DNA of 64,000 nt from Erythrobacter rubeus (GTDB taxonomy: Bacteria > Pseudomonadota > Alphaproteobacteria > Sphingomonadales > Sphingomonadaceae): assembly GCF_014705715.1 (NCBI RefSeq), contig NZ_JACXLC010000001.1, positions 2,085,261 through 2,149,260 of the forward strand. Reading direction: 5' to 3'. The notes below the pieces were generated by a model that had not been told where the DNA came from, ran no database searches, and worked only from the letters and a program-made list of their open reading frames with translations. Below are positions 28,949-36,646 of the stretch, piece by piece (position 1 is the first letter of the stretch; every line of letters starts with the position of its first letter). The translations under genes and the position numbers were made by a program.

Positions 28949-29071
28949 TTAAAAGCCTCTGAAATATAGCGTTTTTCCAACTGCCGCACAATCTTCGGTA
29001 GTTGCTCGATGCGGAACATTGCAGGAAAATTCGCGAACAAACGGCTCGTATCGGTACAATTCCCGTACAAG

Positions 29072-30163
29072 CTAGCCGACCGCCCTGCCCAGTTTCAGGC
29101 CCGTTTCCTGCTCGGCTGCGCGCAAACCTCGATAGAATGATTCGTGGACCTTGGCGGCGACATCCTCGCCGTGTGTGTATGTCCGTCGCATCAGCGCGGT
29201 ATCGCTCCAGCCTCCGAAAGCGCCCGCTGCCTTTTCGTCGATCGGCTGCCTGACGTTCATCTCCTGTCCGAAGCCGTGCCGGCCGGCGGAGTGGAACGGC
29301 AGGAACTCGATCTTCGCTTTCCTGCAAGCGTTCGCCCAAGCCTTCCTCGGTCCACTCCTCGAGCTCCATCCGAAGACGCGGAGGTTTGCCGGTTTGCGCT
29401 CAAAGCCCCTCGGATAGAGCGGCGGCAGGTTGGCCAGATCGGCCACCATCTCGGGCGGGATATCGAGCCAGCGATCGCCGTGGCCTTTTGCGCCCGGCAC
29501 GCACAATTTCCCCTCTTGCAATCGCAGGTGCTTCCCCGGATGCATTGCGCACGCCTGGCTGATGCGCGCGCCGGTGACGAACATCGTAAGCGCCAGCGCT
29601 CCAAGCCGTTCGTTTGCGACGCTGCGAAAACACAGCAGCCATTCCCAGCTGCCGGGCGGATAGCGCCTGCGCCCAGTCGACCCGCGCAGCGAATCCTGCC
29701 CCGCCCTCTCCTCTTTCGAGAAGCCCCGGATCCTGATTGGTGCTGCCTTACCCAGATCGTGAGCGTGATTGATCACGGCGCGCACCGGCGTCACGACCTG
29801 GCGCGTCCAGGTGGCGGTGCCGGTTTCGGGATAAAGCTCAGGCGCGAGCTGACGCACCATCAACGGCGTGATCTGCGCGAGCGGGGTGTCGCCCCAGCGT
29901 TCGACGATCGGGATCAGGTAGGCGGCGGTTGTCGCGTCGGCGGGATAGAGCAGAACCGCCTCGGCAAAGGTCAGCGCCGCTTCGTCGCCAACGAGGTGAC
30001 GACGGATCGCGCGCTCTTCTTTGGCGGCGATCCATTCGAGCGCGCCTTGGCGTGAAGCTGCTCCAGTGCTTTGGCGGTAGTATTCGCTGATGGGGCGGCC
30101 GAGATATTCGATCCGGCCTTTCGCCCACCACGTTGCGCCGCGGAGGTAGGGTTGGAGGGGCAT
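29072..30163 (-). CDS. int: Tyrosine-type phage integrase
   Basis: A 363-residue recombinase. The N-terminal arm-binding part begins YLRGATWWAKGRIEYLGRP. The SAM-like core-binding domain lies in the middle, and the catalytic domain has Arg in VTGARISQA, the HSAGRHGF box (His and Arg) and the nucleophile Tyr in RRTYTHGED. It inserts the phage at its attachment site, probably the adjacent tRNA-Val. The ATG at 30163 begins the family-like sequence, so its first 193 bases overlap the excisionase-like gene in another frame. Confidence 0.93.
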   Translation of the reverse strand: MPLQPYLRGATWWAKGRIEYLGRPISEYYRQSTGAASRQGALEWIAAKEERAIRRHLVGDEAALTFAEAVLLYPADATTAAYLIPIVERWGDTPLAQITPLMVRQLAPELYPETGTATWTRQVVTPVRAVINHAHDLGKAAPIRIRGFSKEERAGQDSLRGSTGRRRYPPGSWEWLLCFRSVANERLGALALTMFVTGARISQACAMHPGKHLRLQEGKLCVPGAKGHGDRWLDIPPEMVADLANLPPLYPRGFERKPANLRVFGWSSRSGPRKAWANACRKAKIEFLPFHSAGRHGFGQEMNVRQPIDEKAAGAFGGWSDTALMRRTYTHGEDVAAKVHESFYRGLRAAEQETGLKLGRAVG

Positions 30164-30360
30164 TTTTCTGCGTCCTTGAGAATCGCGTCCATGTGATCGG
30201 GCGTGATTATCATCGCCCGGCCGAGCTTCATGCAAGCCCCGAGGCGATTGGCGCGCTCGCGCAGTGTGCGCTCGGAGATGGGAAGCCCCTGTTTCTCGAG
30301 GAGTTTCACCCATTCGGCCGGCGGCTTGCCTGCGTCGAGAGCGGCGACGCCGGTTGTCAT
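29971..30360 (-). CDS. Excisionase-like helix-turn-helix protein
   Basis: A 129-residue protein. The first 70 residues contain a helix-turn-helix of the excisionase/AlpA kind (LPISERTLRERANRLGACMK, then LGRAMIITPDHMDAIL), followed by a Ser/Ala/Lys-rich tail. The final 64 codons overlap the integrase start in another frame, so tail and integrase N-terminus share DNA. It probably directs excision or regulates the integrase. The function is inferred from fold and position directly before int. Confidence 0.75.
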   Translation of the reverse strand: MTTGVAALDAGKPPAEWVKLLEKQGLPISERTLRERANRLGACMKLGRAMIITPDHMDAILKDAEKCPSNPTSAAQRGGRKAGSNISAAPSANTTAKALEQLHAKARSNGSPPKKSARSVVTSLATKRR

Positions 30361-30710
30361 TTAGCGAGAGCCTTCCTCATGTAGTGGGACCGCTTTGCGT
30401 TACGATTAGCCTTGTCTTGCCGCGCTCGCCGCTCTTCGGGGTCATCCGTCGCGAGCATTTTGTCGGCATGGCTTACAGCGTATTCATTAAACCACTCGTC
30501 CGCCTTCCCAATCGCCTCCCGAAGCGCTTTGTTCTCTGCTCCTAGAGTGGCGATGGATTGCTCACGGTGACGAGCGAACGCTTCCAGGAGGCGCTGGCCG
30601 TTCGAGCCTGCCATCTGCATTTGAACGCCGATAGAAGCGCCGTCGCGAATGAAAGTGTTGCACGCCTCCCGATCCGCCTCGGTGATTGTCCGTTTGGTTG
30701 AGGTGGTCAT
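30357..30710 (-). CDS. Hypothetical prophage protein
   Basis: A 117-residue soluble, mostly helical protein. A heptad-like segment runs from about residue 40 to 75 (LEAFARHREQSIATLGAENK), and the C-terminus is basic (DKANRNAKRSHYMRKALAK). Family not recognised. It overlaps both neighbours by the ATGA pattern used throughout this leftward operon. The ATG at 30710 follows the stop of the small membrane gene directly. Confidence 0.65.
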   Translation of the reverse strand: MTTSTKRTITEADREACNTFIRDGASIGVQMQMAGSNGQRLLEAFARHREQSIATLGAENKALREAIGKADEWFNEYAVSHADKMLATDDPEERRARQDKANRNAKRSHYMRKALAK

Positions 30711-30847
30711 GCGAGCAGCGCCGCGAAGATCCCCGCCAGGCAACAGCCGGCGGCGAGGCTCACGAAGCACACCATCGCCGTTTTGTGGCGCGCGCGGCGG
30801 ATTAGTTGCCGATCGTGATAGGGATCGGGTGAGGGATAGGTCGTCAT
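30707..30847 (-). CDS. Small prophage membrane protein (46 residues)
   Basis: A short gene: a charged N-terminus (DPYHDRQLIRRARHKTA) followed by one hydrophobic helix (VCFVSLAAGCCLAGIFAALL) to the end. ATGA overlaps with the genes on both sides support that it is translated. Function unknown. Confidence 0.6.
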   Translation of the reverse strand: MTTYPSPDPYHDRQLIRRARHKTAMVCFVSLAAGCCLAGIFAALLA

Positions 30848-30966
30848 GCGAGCATCCTTTGAATTGCAAATACGATTAGCGGGGCGCCGTGCCCGATCGC
30901 GGCAAAAACGATTGCCAGTCCGGTGCAGAGCGCAAAGCTGTCGACGATGGCGCGAAGGTTTGTCAT
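30844..30966 (-). CDS. Small prophage membrane protein (40 residues)
   Basis: A 40-residue product, mostly one hydrophobic helix with a Gly/His kink (LAIVFAAIGHGAPLIVFAIQ). It is linked by ATGA overlaps to the genes before and after it, which is the main evidence that it is real. Function unknown. Confidence 0.55.
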   Translation of the reverse strand: MTNLRAIVDSFALCTGLAIVFAAIGHGAPLIVFAIQRMLA

Positions 30967-31388
30967 GCCGCTTCCTTCATCAGCCTTGGGTCGGGGGCGA
31001 TCGGTTCGATCACCGTTGTCGCTTCGCAGCCCAGCGCGACGGCGAGACCTTGCAAATCCCAGCAGCGCTGAAGCTTGGCGAGATCGTTTCGATCGGTCAG
31101 CCAAGCGCGCACAGCGACATCGCGAGCGCGCGCCAGCTCGGCGCGGTATTCGTCCGGATCGGCGATTTCCCACGCGCGGAGCTGCGACTTTGCGCCGGCA
31201 GGCCAGATGCACTCGACCTCGCGCTGCGGCAGGTCGCAATCGAAGGCCGCTGCAATGGCGAGCCAAAGCCGCGCGCGGTGGTTGGCGACGTCGCGCTTCC
31301 ATTCCTTCGCGAGCGCCTTGCGCTTGCAGATGGTAAGGCGGCGGTGGAATTCCTCGGTAGCAATGCGGGTGCGGGTCGGAGCGCTCAC
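30963..31388 (-). CDS. Hypothetical prophage protein
   Basis: A 141-residue soluble protein with many Arg and Ala residues and several Trp (WKRD, RLWLAIAAAFDCDLP, RAWLTDR). Family not recognised. It sits in the middle of the overlapping leftward operon, between two sets of very small genes. Confidence 0.65.
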   Translation of the reverse strand: MSAPTRTRIATEEFHRRLTICKRKALAKEWKRDVANHRARLWLAIAAAFDCDLPQREVECIWPAGAKSQLRAWEIADPDEYRAELARARDVAVRAWLTDRNDLAKLQRCWDLQGLAVALGCEATTVIEPIAPDPRLMKEAA

Positions 31389-31573
31389 AGCGTCACCGTC
31401 TTCGTCTCAACCTTCTCGATCTGTGCAGACTTGCTTGTCAGGCGAACGTCAAAACCGCGCTTCTTGAGCTCATCGCGAGCAGAAACGACGATTTCGCGGG
31501 CCTCCCGAAGTTTGTCGGCAAGCTCTTGGTCGTTGTGTCCAGACCAGTCGTGCTTTCCGGCAACCTTCATCAC
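31385..31573 (-). CDS. Small hypothetical prophage protein
   Basis: A 62-residue protein with a likely helical middle (DQELADKLREAREIVVSARD) and a short C-terminal beta-like segment. Family not recognised. Four-base overlaps on both sides support translation. Confidence 0.6.
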   Translation of the reverse strand: MMKVAGKHDWSGHNDQELADKLREAREIVVSARDELKKRGFDVRLTSKSAQIEKVETKTVTL

Positions 31574-31890
31574 GCCCTCCCCTTCGCCGGGCGTTTTGCC
31601 TTGCGGGACTCGCGAGGCTTGCCTGCGATCGTGCGCCAGCTTTCGGGGGCGGCGAAGGGCTCACCGCTTTCGAGTTCGACATCGGCCTCGGTCTCGGCAA
31701 GCTGGTCGCGATCAAGCGTGATGTTACCGCTCGCGGTGCCGGTGCGGACCCAGCTGGGTTTGCGCAAATCCTCGCGGCGGCAGAACACCCGGTCGTCGGC
31801 GCGGTGCTGCAAGATCTTCAGCTTGCGCCCGGTTGCCTTTTCGAAACAAAGCGAGCCGACTTGCGGGAAGGGAACGTCGAGAGCGATCAT
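31570..31890 (-). CDS. Hypothetical prophage protein
   Basis: A 106-residue protein, starting at the ATG at 31890 that overlaps the upstream stop as TGATG. The first half looks beta-rich (VGSLCFEKATGRKLKILQHR) and the C-terminus is Arg/Lys/Pro-rich. The longer open frame to 32013 is a shadow of the upstream gene. Family not recognised. Confidence 0.62.
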   Translation of the reverse strand: MIALDVPFPQVGSLCFEKATGRKLKILQHRADDRVFCRREDLRKPSWVRTGTASGNITLDRDQLAETEADVELESGEPFAAPESWRTIAGKPRESRKAKRPAKGRA

Positions 31891-32168
31891 CAGCGGGGAG
31901 CCTTCATCGCTGGCCCTTGATCGTAAGTGTCCGGCGTTTTGCCCTTTCCATCGAAATCGGGCGCAGGCATCACCCGATCTTCGGAAACTTCGACACGGTT
32001 CACATCGAGCCAACGACCATTCGGGACTTCACCATCCTTCGCCTTGGGGGCGAGGCTGACCTGAACGCAGCCGTACAAGTCGAAGCAAACGCTATCGATG
32101 ACGCCCTCAAGTCCGGAAACCCGGTCTGTCGCCCTCAATCCCAGCAGCTCAATAGTTGATTTGATCAT
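31890..32168 (-). CDS. Hypothetical prophage protein, first gene of the leftward operon
   Basis: A 92-residue protein whose core (LLGLRATDRVSGLEGVIDSV, then GRWLDVNRVEVSED) looks like a small beta-barrel of a kind often seen in phage early genes. I cannot name the family. It has AGGAG 9 bases before its ATG and lies directly downstream of the leftward repressible promoter. Confidence 0.68.
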   Translation of the reverse strand: MIKSTIELLGLRATDRVSGLEGVIDSVCFDLYGCVQVSLAPKAKDGEVPNGRWLDVNRVEVSEDRVMPAPDFDGKGKTPDTYDQGPAMKAPR

Positions 32169-32187
32169 GGAAATACTCCTGTTGAAT

Positions 32188-32246
32188 TGCGGGATGAATA
32201 ATGCGGGATATATCCCGTGTCAACGATAAATACGGGATTTGTCCCG
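32188..32246 (-). promoter_or_regulatory. Leftward early promoter with two repressor operators
   Basis: On the minus strand TTGACA (32223-32218) is followed by a 17-base spacer that is itself the operator CGGGATATATCCCG (perfect palindrome, 32204-32217), then TATTCA as -10. A second operator, CGGGATTTGTCCCG (32233-32246), lies just upstream of the -35 box, and a half-site GCGGGA is at 32189-32194. Repressor on the inner operator would block polymerase. The same arrangement occurs at 33619-33662. Confidence 0.8.
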
Positions 32247-32299
32247 CTGGCACTTGGGCAGCTGTCCGCTAGGCTCGTTTGAAAGGAGTGTATTTCGTC

Positions 32300-32836
32300 A
32301 TGGGGAAAAAGTTCTTGGCCGGCGCGCTTGTGTTCCTGCTCGCCGTTGTCGCGCTCGTCGGTATTGGCCCTGATCCGGAATCGGAGTCAGAGATGACTGC
32401 AAATGCGGAGGTCCAGTCCCAGCCAATAGCCGAAAGCGGCGGAGCGGGCGGTCCTTCCGCGAGACTGCGGGAAGCAAGAGCGATGGCGGCTCCTTGCAGC
32501 GATGCGATGGTATCAATGGGTGACGCATTCTCCAGCGTCACCTCGGCTGCCGATTTCGAGCGCCTCCGTCAGTTCGGTAACGCTACCGCAACGGCGTGCT
32601 CGGCGGCTGTCGATGCTTTCAAGTCTGTCGAGGAAGAGTTCGACAGCAGGCGGGCGGGCGAAACTGCGTTCCGTTGCCGTCAGGCGTTTTTTATGATGCA
32701 GCGGATCGGAGAGCGCGTCGGCGATATCACCATTGAAAATGCGGAATCGACGCTAGGCCGTATGCCGACCCTCACTGATGCCGCGCAAAACCTGCAATCC
32801 GAATGCCTGTCGATGATGGCGAGCGAGCTTAATTAA
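32300..32836 (+). CDS. Membrane-anchored hypothetical protein in the switch region
   Basis: A 178-residue protein with an N-terminal signal anchor (about residues 5-25, FLAGALVFLLAVVALVGIG) and an exported domain with four Cys (in APCSDAM, ATACSAA, FRCRQA, SECLS), which could form two disulfides. The ATG at 32300 has GAAAGGAG upstream. It points against the leftward operon and its stop overlaps the repressor stop in the palindrome TTAATTAA. Its place between repressor and operon suggests expression in the lysogen, for example superinfection exclusion; this is inference. Confidence 0.72.
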   Translation: MGKKFLAGALVFLLAVVALVGIGPDPESESEMTANAEVQSQPIAESGGAGGPSARLREARAMAAPCSDAMVSMGDAFSSVTSAADFERLRQFGNATATACSAAVDAFKSVEEEFDSRRAGETAFRCRQAFFMMQRIGERVGDITIENAESTLGRMPTLTDAAQNLQSECLSMMASELN

Positions 32837-33582
32837 CCGAATAGCAGCTCGGTCTGCTGCAGCACGCGGTGGATGCGGGAGATGCGCTCTCGCGGGACGA
32901 TGAAGGTGCGATCAGGATTGAACTGGTGCAACACTGTCTCGCGCGCGTTCTGGCTGACGAGCCGCTTCACAAGCACCGTCGCGACATCGTTGTCCTCGCC
33001 ATTGTTCAATTGGACCAGCACGTAATCGCCGGGGCGCGGTGGCCTGGTCGGGTCGACAATGCCAACCTCGCCCGGTTCGAAGCGCGGCATCATGCTCTCG
33101 CCTTGGAAATAGATTGCGTAAAGTTGGGCATTGCCGGTGAGCGCGGGCGGGCGCCGGATCAGGCGCACCGTGTGATCAGGATCGAAGCTCGATCGCTCGA
33201 TGTCGACAAGGTTGCCCTGCTCGTCGCATAGCTGGATCTCGGCGCAATCTCCGGTGCCGACAAGCGGGATGCCAGGCTCTTCGGGGCGCTCCGGCCCGCG
33301 CCACGCCTGAGGCACTTCGCGAATTCCGACTTCGCTGACGACCTGCTCCGGCGATCGCGCGCTGCCGGTCAGCCAATCGATGCTTACACCAAGTTCCTCG
33401 GCGAGCCCGCGCGTGTTTTCGACCGAAGGATCGTGACCACGGCGTTTCATATCACGAATCAGATCAGGCTTGCCCGTGACGCGCATGGACAGTTCGCGGG
33501 CGCTTATCCCAAGCTCTTTCCGCTTCCGCTCGACGCGGTCGATCATGCGATGTTCGCCCGGAATTTCGGTCGTTTCGGCCAT
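32833..33582 (-). CDS. Phage repressor, HTH plus S24 peptidase-like domain
   Basis: A 249-residue CI-type repressor. The N-terminal XRE helix-turn-helix spans about residues 13-70 (ELGISARELSMRVTG, then ENTRGLAEELGVSIDWLTG). The C-terminal LexA/S24 domain has the Ser in FQGESMMPRFEPGE and the Lys in VLVKRLVS. A typical Ala-Gly or Cys-Gly cleavage site is not obvious in the hinge (IPLVGTGDCAEIQ), so self-cleavage is uncertain. The ATG at 33582 was chosen; 33546 is an alternative. It should bind the CGGGATAT-type operators beside it. Confidence 0.88.
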   Translation of the reverse strand: MAETTEIPGEHRMIDRVERKRKELGISARELSMRVTGKPDLIRDMKRRGHDPSVENTRGLAEELGVSIDWLTGSARSPEQVVSEVGIREVPQAWRGPERPEEPGIPLVGTGDCAEIQLCDEQGNLVDIERSSFDPDHTVRLIRRPPALTGNAQLYAIYFQGESMMPRFEPGEVGIVDPTRPPRPGDYVLVQLNNGEDNDVATVLVKRLVSQNARETVLHQFNPDRTFIVPRERISRIHRVLQQTELLFG

Positions 33583-33583
33583 G

Positions 33584-33597
33584 GGGGAATCATCCCG
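33584..33597. promoter_or_regulatory. Possible autoregulatory operator at the repressor start
   Basis: GGGGAATCATCCCG resembles the operator halves CGGGA and TCCCG with one mismatch, and overlaps the ribosome-site region of the repressor gene. Binding here would repress the repressor itself. Confidence 0.45.
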
Positions 33598-33618
33598 CAA
33601 AAGCGAATTTACCGCCAG

Positions 33619-33662
33619 CGGGACATGACCCGTTGACAAATGCGGGATATGTCCCGCATAAG
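33619..33662 (+). promoter_or_regulatory. Rightward early promoter with two repressor operators
   Basis: TTGACA (33633-33638) is followed by the operator TGCGGGATATGTCCCGCA (33641-33658, arms perfect apart from the central bases) and a weak -10 (CATAAG, 33657-33662, 18-base spacing). A second operator, CGGGACATGACCCG, is at 33619-33632, directly upstream of the -35 box. It drives the rightward regulatory and replication genes. Confidence 0.8.
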
Positions 33663-33669
33663 GCTCGGC

Positions 33670-33975
33670 ATGAGCAAGCATTCAGAAATCGAGAACCGGC
33701 GGCTGCGCGACGGATTGCGGGCGGCGGCTGACGAGTGGTGCGCAGCGACCGGGCGGACGCACGGCGCATTGTCCAGCCTCGTCGCGAATCACGGAGGCGC
33801 GCTGGCGCGGCTCGATGATCCGGCATCGGCGATTACCGATCTCAAGCTCGAGCAATTCGCCCGCTGGTTGATGCAGCCCGGAAACTGGCCGGAAAGCGAA
33901 GTCGGGGAGAAGGCGCTCGAATTTGCTCATCGCGTGGGAGTTAGCGTGACCAAGGAGCAAGATCATGTCGTCTAA
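33670..33975 (+). CDS. Putative Cro-like or early regulatory protein
   Basis: A 101-residue protein, the first gene of the rightward early operon. The middle (HSEIENRRLRDGLRAAADEW, then THGALSSLVANHGGALARL) looks helical and could form a helix-turn-helix. I do not recognise a named family. The ATG at 33670 has AAGG 7-9 bases upstream. Position right after the operators suggests a Cro-type role, an inference from lambdoid switches. Confidence 0.6.
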   Translation: MSKHSEIENRRLRDGLRAAADEWCAATGRTHGALSSLVANHGGALARLDDPASAITDLKLEQFARWLMQPGNWPESEVGEKALEFAHRVGVSVTKEQDHVV

Positions 33976-34393
33976 CCTCGCATCGCAACAAAATCTCGCG
34001 AACAGGTTTGCCAACGTGCTTCGACGGTTCGAGCACGAGGGTGGCTGCATTGACGCTTTGGCGGGGTCGGTCGGTGAAACGTCGCGCGATCTTCGTCGAT
34101 GGGCGGACGGAACCAAGATGCCCGCTCATGTTTTTAGCGCGCTTCTCGGAGAGTTACCACGTCATCTCGCTGACGAGATGGTTCGTCCGACCGGATTGAA
34201 GCTCATCGATAGAGACTGTGCCGACAGTGCGAATGCGCTTTCGGTTGCCGCCCAGGCGAGCGCGCTTGCAGCGGACATTGCCGAGCGTCATGCGGACGGG
34301 AGGTTCTGCCATCGCGATGCAGCCGCTGTTCGTGATCTTCTCCAGCGCATCCTGCCCGACTTCGAGAACCTCGCATCGGGAGGTGCGGAGTAA
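33965..34393 (+). CDS. Hypothetical phage early protein, possibly DNA-binding
   Basis: A 142-residue mostly helical protein. Its start overlaps the previous gene by 11 bases. The segment CIDALAGSVGETSRDLRRWA could be a helix-turn-helix of the kind seen in CII-like proteins (residues about 28-55). Family not recognised. It belongs to the rightward early operon. Confidence 0.6.
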   Translation: MSSNLASQQNLANRFANVLRRFEHEGGCIDALAGSVGETSRDLRRWADGTKMPAHVFSALLGELPRHLADEMVRPTGLKLIDRDCADSANALSVAAQASALAADIAERHADGRFCHRDAAAVRDLLQRILPDFENLASGGAE

Positions 34394-34394
34394 G

Positions 34395-34997
34395 ATGGGC
34401 TCGGGAGGGATCGCCACCAAGGAAACCTATTCGATCCGTCTTGCGGTCGCGGTCGAGGTGGATGCGCTCGATGCGTGGTTTGCCGAGGCCAAGCCGGGCG
34501 AGCGCGAGCGTTATGCCGAGGGCTTCGAACTGCCGCGCGATGCGCCGAGCGTGAAGCGCGCGCGCGAGCTCGCCCAAGCGCAGGCCGCGCACCTTCTGAC
34601 CCAGCGCCATGCGGACGATCCGCGGCGCACGACCTGGCTTATCGAAAAGCGCGGACGCCCACGATCCCAGGGCGACGCGCGCAAGGGGCGGGGGCCTACG
34701 CCCCCCCAAAATCCCGGTCCCCGCCCCGACCTTACTCGCGAGCAGATGCGCTCGCTTTTGAACCGGCTGCGAAAGGCGGCGCATGACGGTGAGCCTTGCC
34801 CGTCGCGCACGGCGCTGGCGCAGTACCTTGCCCTCGGCAAAGCGCGGCGCGGGCGTGATCGGATCGGATATCTCCTGAAACGCCTCGAGCGCGAGGGAGC
34901 GATCGAACTGATCGCAGGCGATGCGACGCGTCCGCCGGTTGTGACAATCCTGAAAGCAGGCCGCGCGCGCGGCAAATCGACGAAAGGGGAGCGGTGA
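34395..34997 (+). CDS. Hypothetical phage protein with a C-terminal winged-helix-like region
   Basis: A 200-residue basic protein. The N-terminal 90 residues are helical, a Pro/Gly/Arg-rich linker follows (about 95-120), and the last 80 residues (PSRTALAQYLALGKARRGRD, then IGYLLKRLEREGAIELIAG) look like a winged helix. It may bind DNA at the phage origin or regulate replication genes. The stop overlaps the next start by one base. Confidence 0.62.
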   Translation: MGSGGIATKETYSIRLAVAVEVDALDAWFAEAKPGERERYAEGFELPRDAPSVKRARELAQAQAAHLLTQRHADDPRRTTWLIEKRGRPRSQGDARKGRGPTPPQNPGPRPDLTREQMRSLLNRLRKAAHDGEPCPSRTALAQYLALGKARRGRDRIGYLLKRLEREGAIELIAGDATRPPVVTILKAGRARGKSTKGER

Positions 34998-35536
34998 TGT
35001 CCGGTCACATTTTCAAAGCAGAATTGCCCGATCTGCAGGCGTGGGCCGCGGGGCAGATGGTGCGCGCGCCTGATTTCGTGATCGGTGACAATTACTTGCG
35101 GCGCTGGTGGATCCTGCCGCGGAACAATTACCTCAACATCTATCTCCACGAATTTCGACGCAGCGATGACGACCGCGCGCTGCACGATCACCCGTGGCCA
35201 TCGACAAGTTTCATCATTGAGGGCGGCTATCTCGAGCACACGCCCGAAGGCGTTTTCAAGCGCAAGGCCGGCGACGTGGTCGGCCGCGAAGCCGAGGCGA
35301 TGCACCGCGTGGAGCTGTTCAAGTCTGGCAGCGGCGAGAGCCCTGCAGTCAGCCTGTTCGTCACCGGATCGAAGGTGCGTGAGTGGGGCTTCGATTGCGC
35401 GCAGGGTTGGGTCAGCTGGATGGACTTCACCAATTCGGAACATCCCGGCCAAGTCGGGCGCGGTTGCGGCGAGCCAAGCGATCCCACCGCGGTCACACCG
35501 CGCGGCGAGGCTCCCAAGCGCGAGGTGACAGTGTGA
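34997..35536 (+). CDS. Cupin-like phage protein
   Basis: A 179-residue protein with a small beta-barrel pattern. The metal-binding-like motif DRALHDHPWPSTSFIIEGGY (about residues 60-79) is followed about 40 residues later by a second His (EAMHRVELF), as in cupins. Cupin proteins recur in phage early regions; their substrate is unknown and a sugar- or nucleotide-modifying role is only a possibility. Start ATG at 34997; the GTG at 34994 is an alternative. Confidence 0.65.
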   Translation: MSGHIFKAELPDLQAWAAGQMVRAPDFVIGDNYLRRWWILPRNNYLNIYLHEFRRSDDDRALHDHPWPSTSFIIEGGYLEHTPEGVFKRKAGDVVGREAEAMHRVELFKSGSGESPAVSLFVTGSKVREWGFDCAQGWVSWMDFTNSEHPGQVGRGCGEPSDPTAVTPRGEAPKREVTV

Positions 35537-36642
35537 GCGAGTTTGCATTCGAAGTTGGCGCGGGGGATCTGGCACGTGTCATGAAGGTGGCGGCGCAGGT
35601 TGTCGAGAGGCGCAACACGCTGCCTATCCTGGGCCATGTCCTGATCGACGCGTCGGATGAAGAGTTGCGGGTGACCGCCACCGATCTCGATGTCGAGTTC
35701 ACGCAGTCGATCCCGGCAAAAGTGAAGGCCGATCTGGCGCTGGCGATCCCGGTCGAGCGGCTTGCGGCGATCGCCAATGCGGTGGATGCGAAGTCGTTCA
35801 TTTGTTTCGCTGCCGACGGAAATGGCCGGGTGGTGCTGCGATCGGGGCGAAGCCGCTGGACGCTGGCGGTGCTGCCGGCGGAAGACTTCCCGCGCATGCC
35901 GATCAAGGAGACGGCGGCTGCGATTGCGATCGATGCCGCGCGGCTTGCCGCGGTGCTGGCGCGCGTGATGCCGTTCCGTTCGACCAACGAGGTAAAGTTT
36001 TATCTGCACGGTCCGCTTTGGCACGGCGAGAACGGCCAGCTGGCGCTTGCTGCGCTGGATGGAAACATTCTGTTTCAGCAGATCGTCGATGAAATCGATT
36101 GGCCGGAGGGCGCACCTGAAATCATCCTGGGGCCGAAGGGAGCGCGGATCGCTGAATTGCTTTGCGCGGCCGGTGGCCAAGCGCAATTCCGGTGGAGCGA
36201 AGCGCGGATCGAGTTTGATCTCGGCGATGCGCGGCTGATCGCCAAGAATATCGACGGCACCTTTCCCGATTATCGCCGAGTGATTGCGCGCAAGAGCGAC
36301 ACGCCGGTGACGCTGAACGTCGAGACCGTGCGCAAATCGCTCGCGCGGCTGCGCATCGCTTCGGACAAGAAAACCAACGCGGTCGACCTCGATCTGGAGG
36401 AGGGCACGCTCGCGCTGTCGATGCGGAGCGGTGACGGCGAAGCTTCGGCCCGAGCGGAGATCGCGATCCAGAACGGCGCGGTCGGGGCAAGCGCGTTCAA
36501 CGCGCAATATCTCGACACGATGCTGGCCGCAATCGGTGGGGCAGACGTGGTGATGCACCACGATGACGGCGCCGCGCCGGCGCGGTTCGAACCGGCCGAG
36601 CCCGATGGCTGCGTCGGCACGATCATGGTGATGAGGAGATAG
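35533..36642 (+). CDS. Phage-encoded DnaN-like sliding clamp
   Basis: A 369-residue protein with the three-domain beta-clamp layout. Domain 1 starts EFAFEVGAGDLARVMKVAAQ and includes RRNTLPILGHVLIDA. Domain 3 includes FNAQYLDTMLAAIGGADVVM, and the C-terminus (GTIMVMRR) takes the place of the usual MPMRL end. Length is the same as host DnaN. It starts at GTG 35533, overlapping the cupin stop. It should form a ring that tethers a polymerase to phage DNA. A separate host dnaN must exist elsewhere. Confidence 0.9.
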   Translation: MSEFAFEVGAGDLARVMKVAAQVVERRNTLPILGHVLIDASDEELRVTATDLDVEFTQSIPAKVKADLALAIPVERLAAIANAVDAKSFICFAADGNGRVVLRSGRSRWTLAVLPAEDFPRMPIKETAAAIAIDAARLAAVLARVMPFRSTNEVKFYLHGPLWHGENGQLALAALDGNILFQQIVDEIDWPEGAPEIILGPKGARIAELLCAAGGQAQFRWSEARIEFDLGDARLIAKNIDGTFPDYRRVIARKSDTPVTLNVETVRKSLARLRIASDKKTNAVDLDLEEGTLALSMRSGDGEASARAEIAIQNGAVGASAFNAQYLDTMLAAIGGADVVMHHDDGAAPARFEPAEPDGCVGTIMVMRR

Positions 36643-36646
36643 GATC

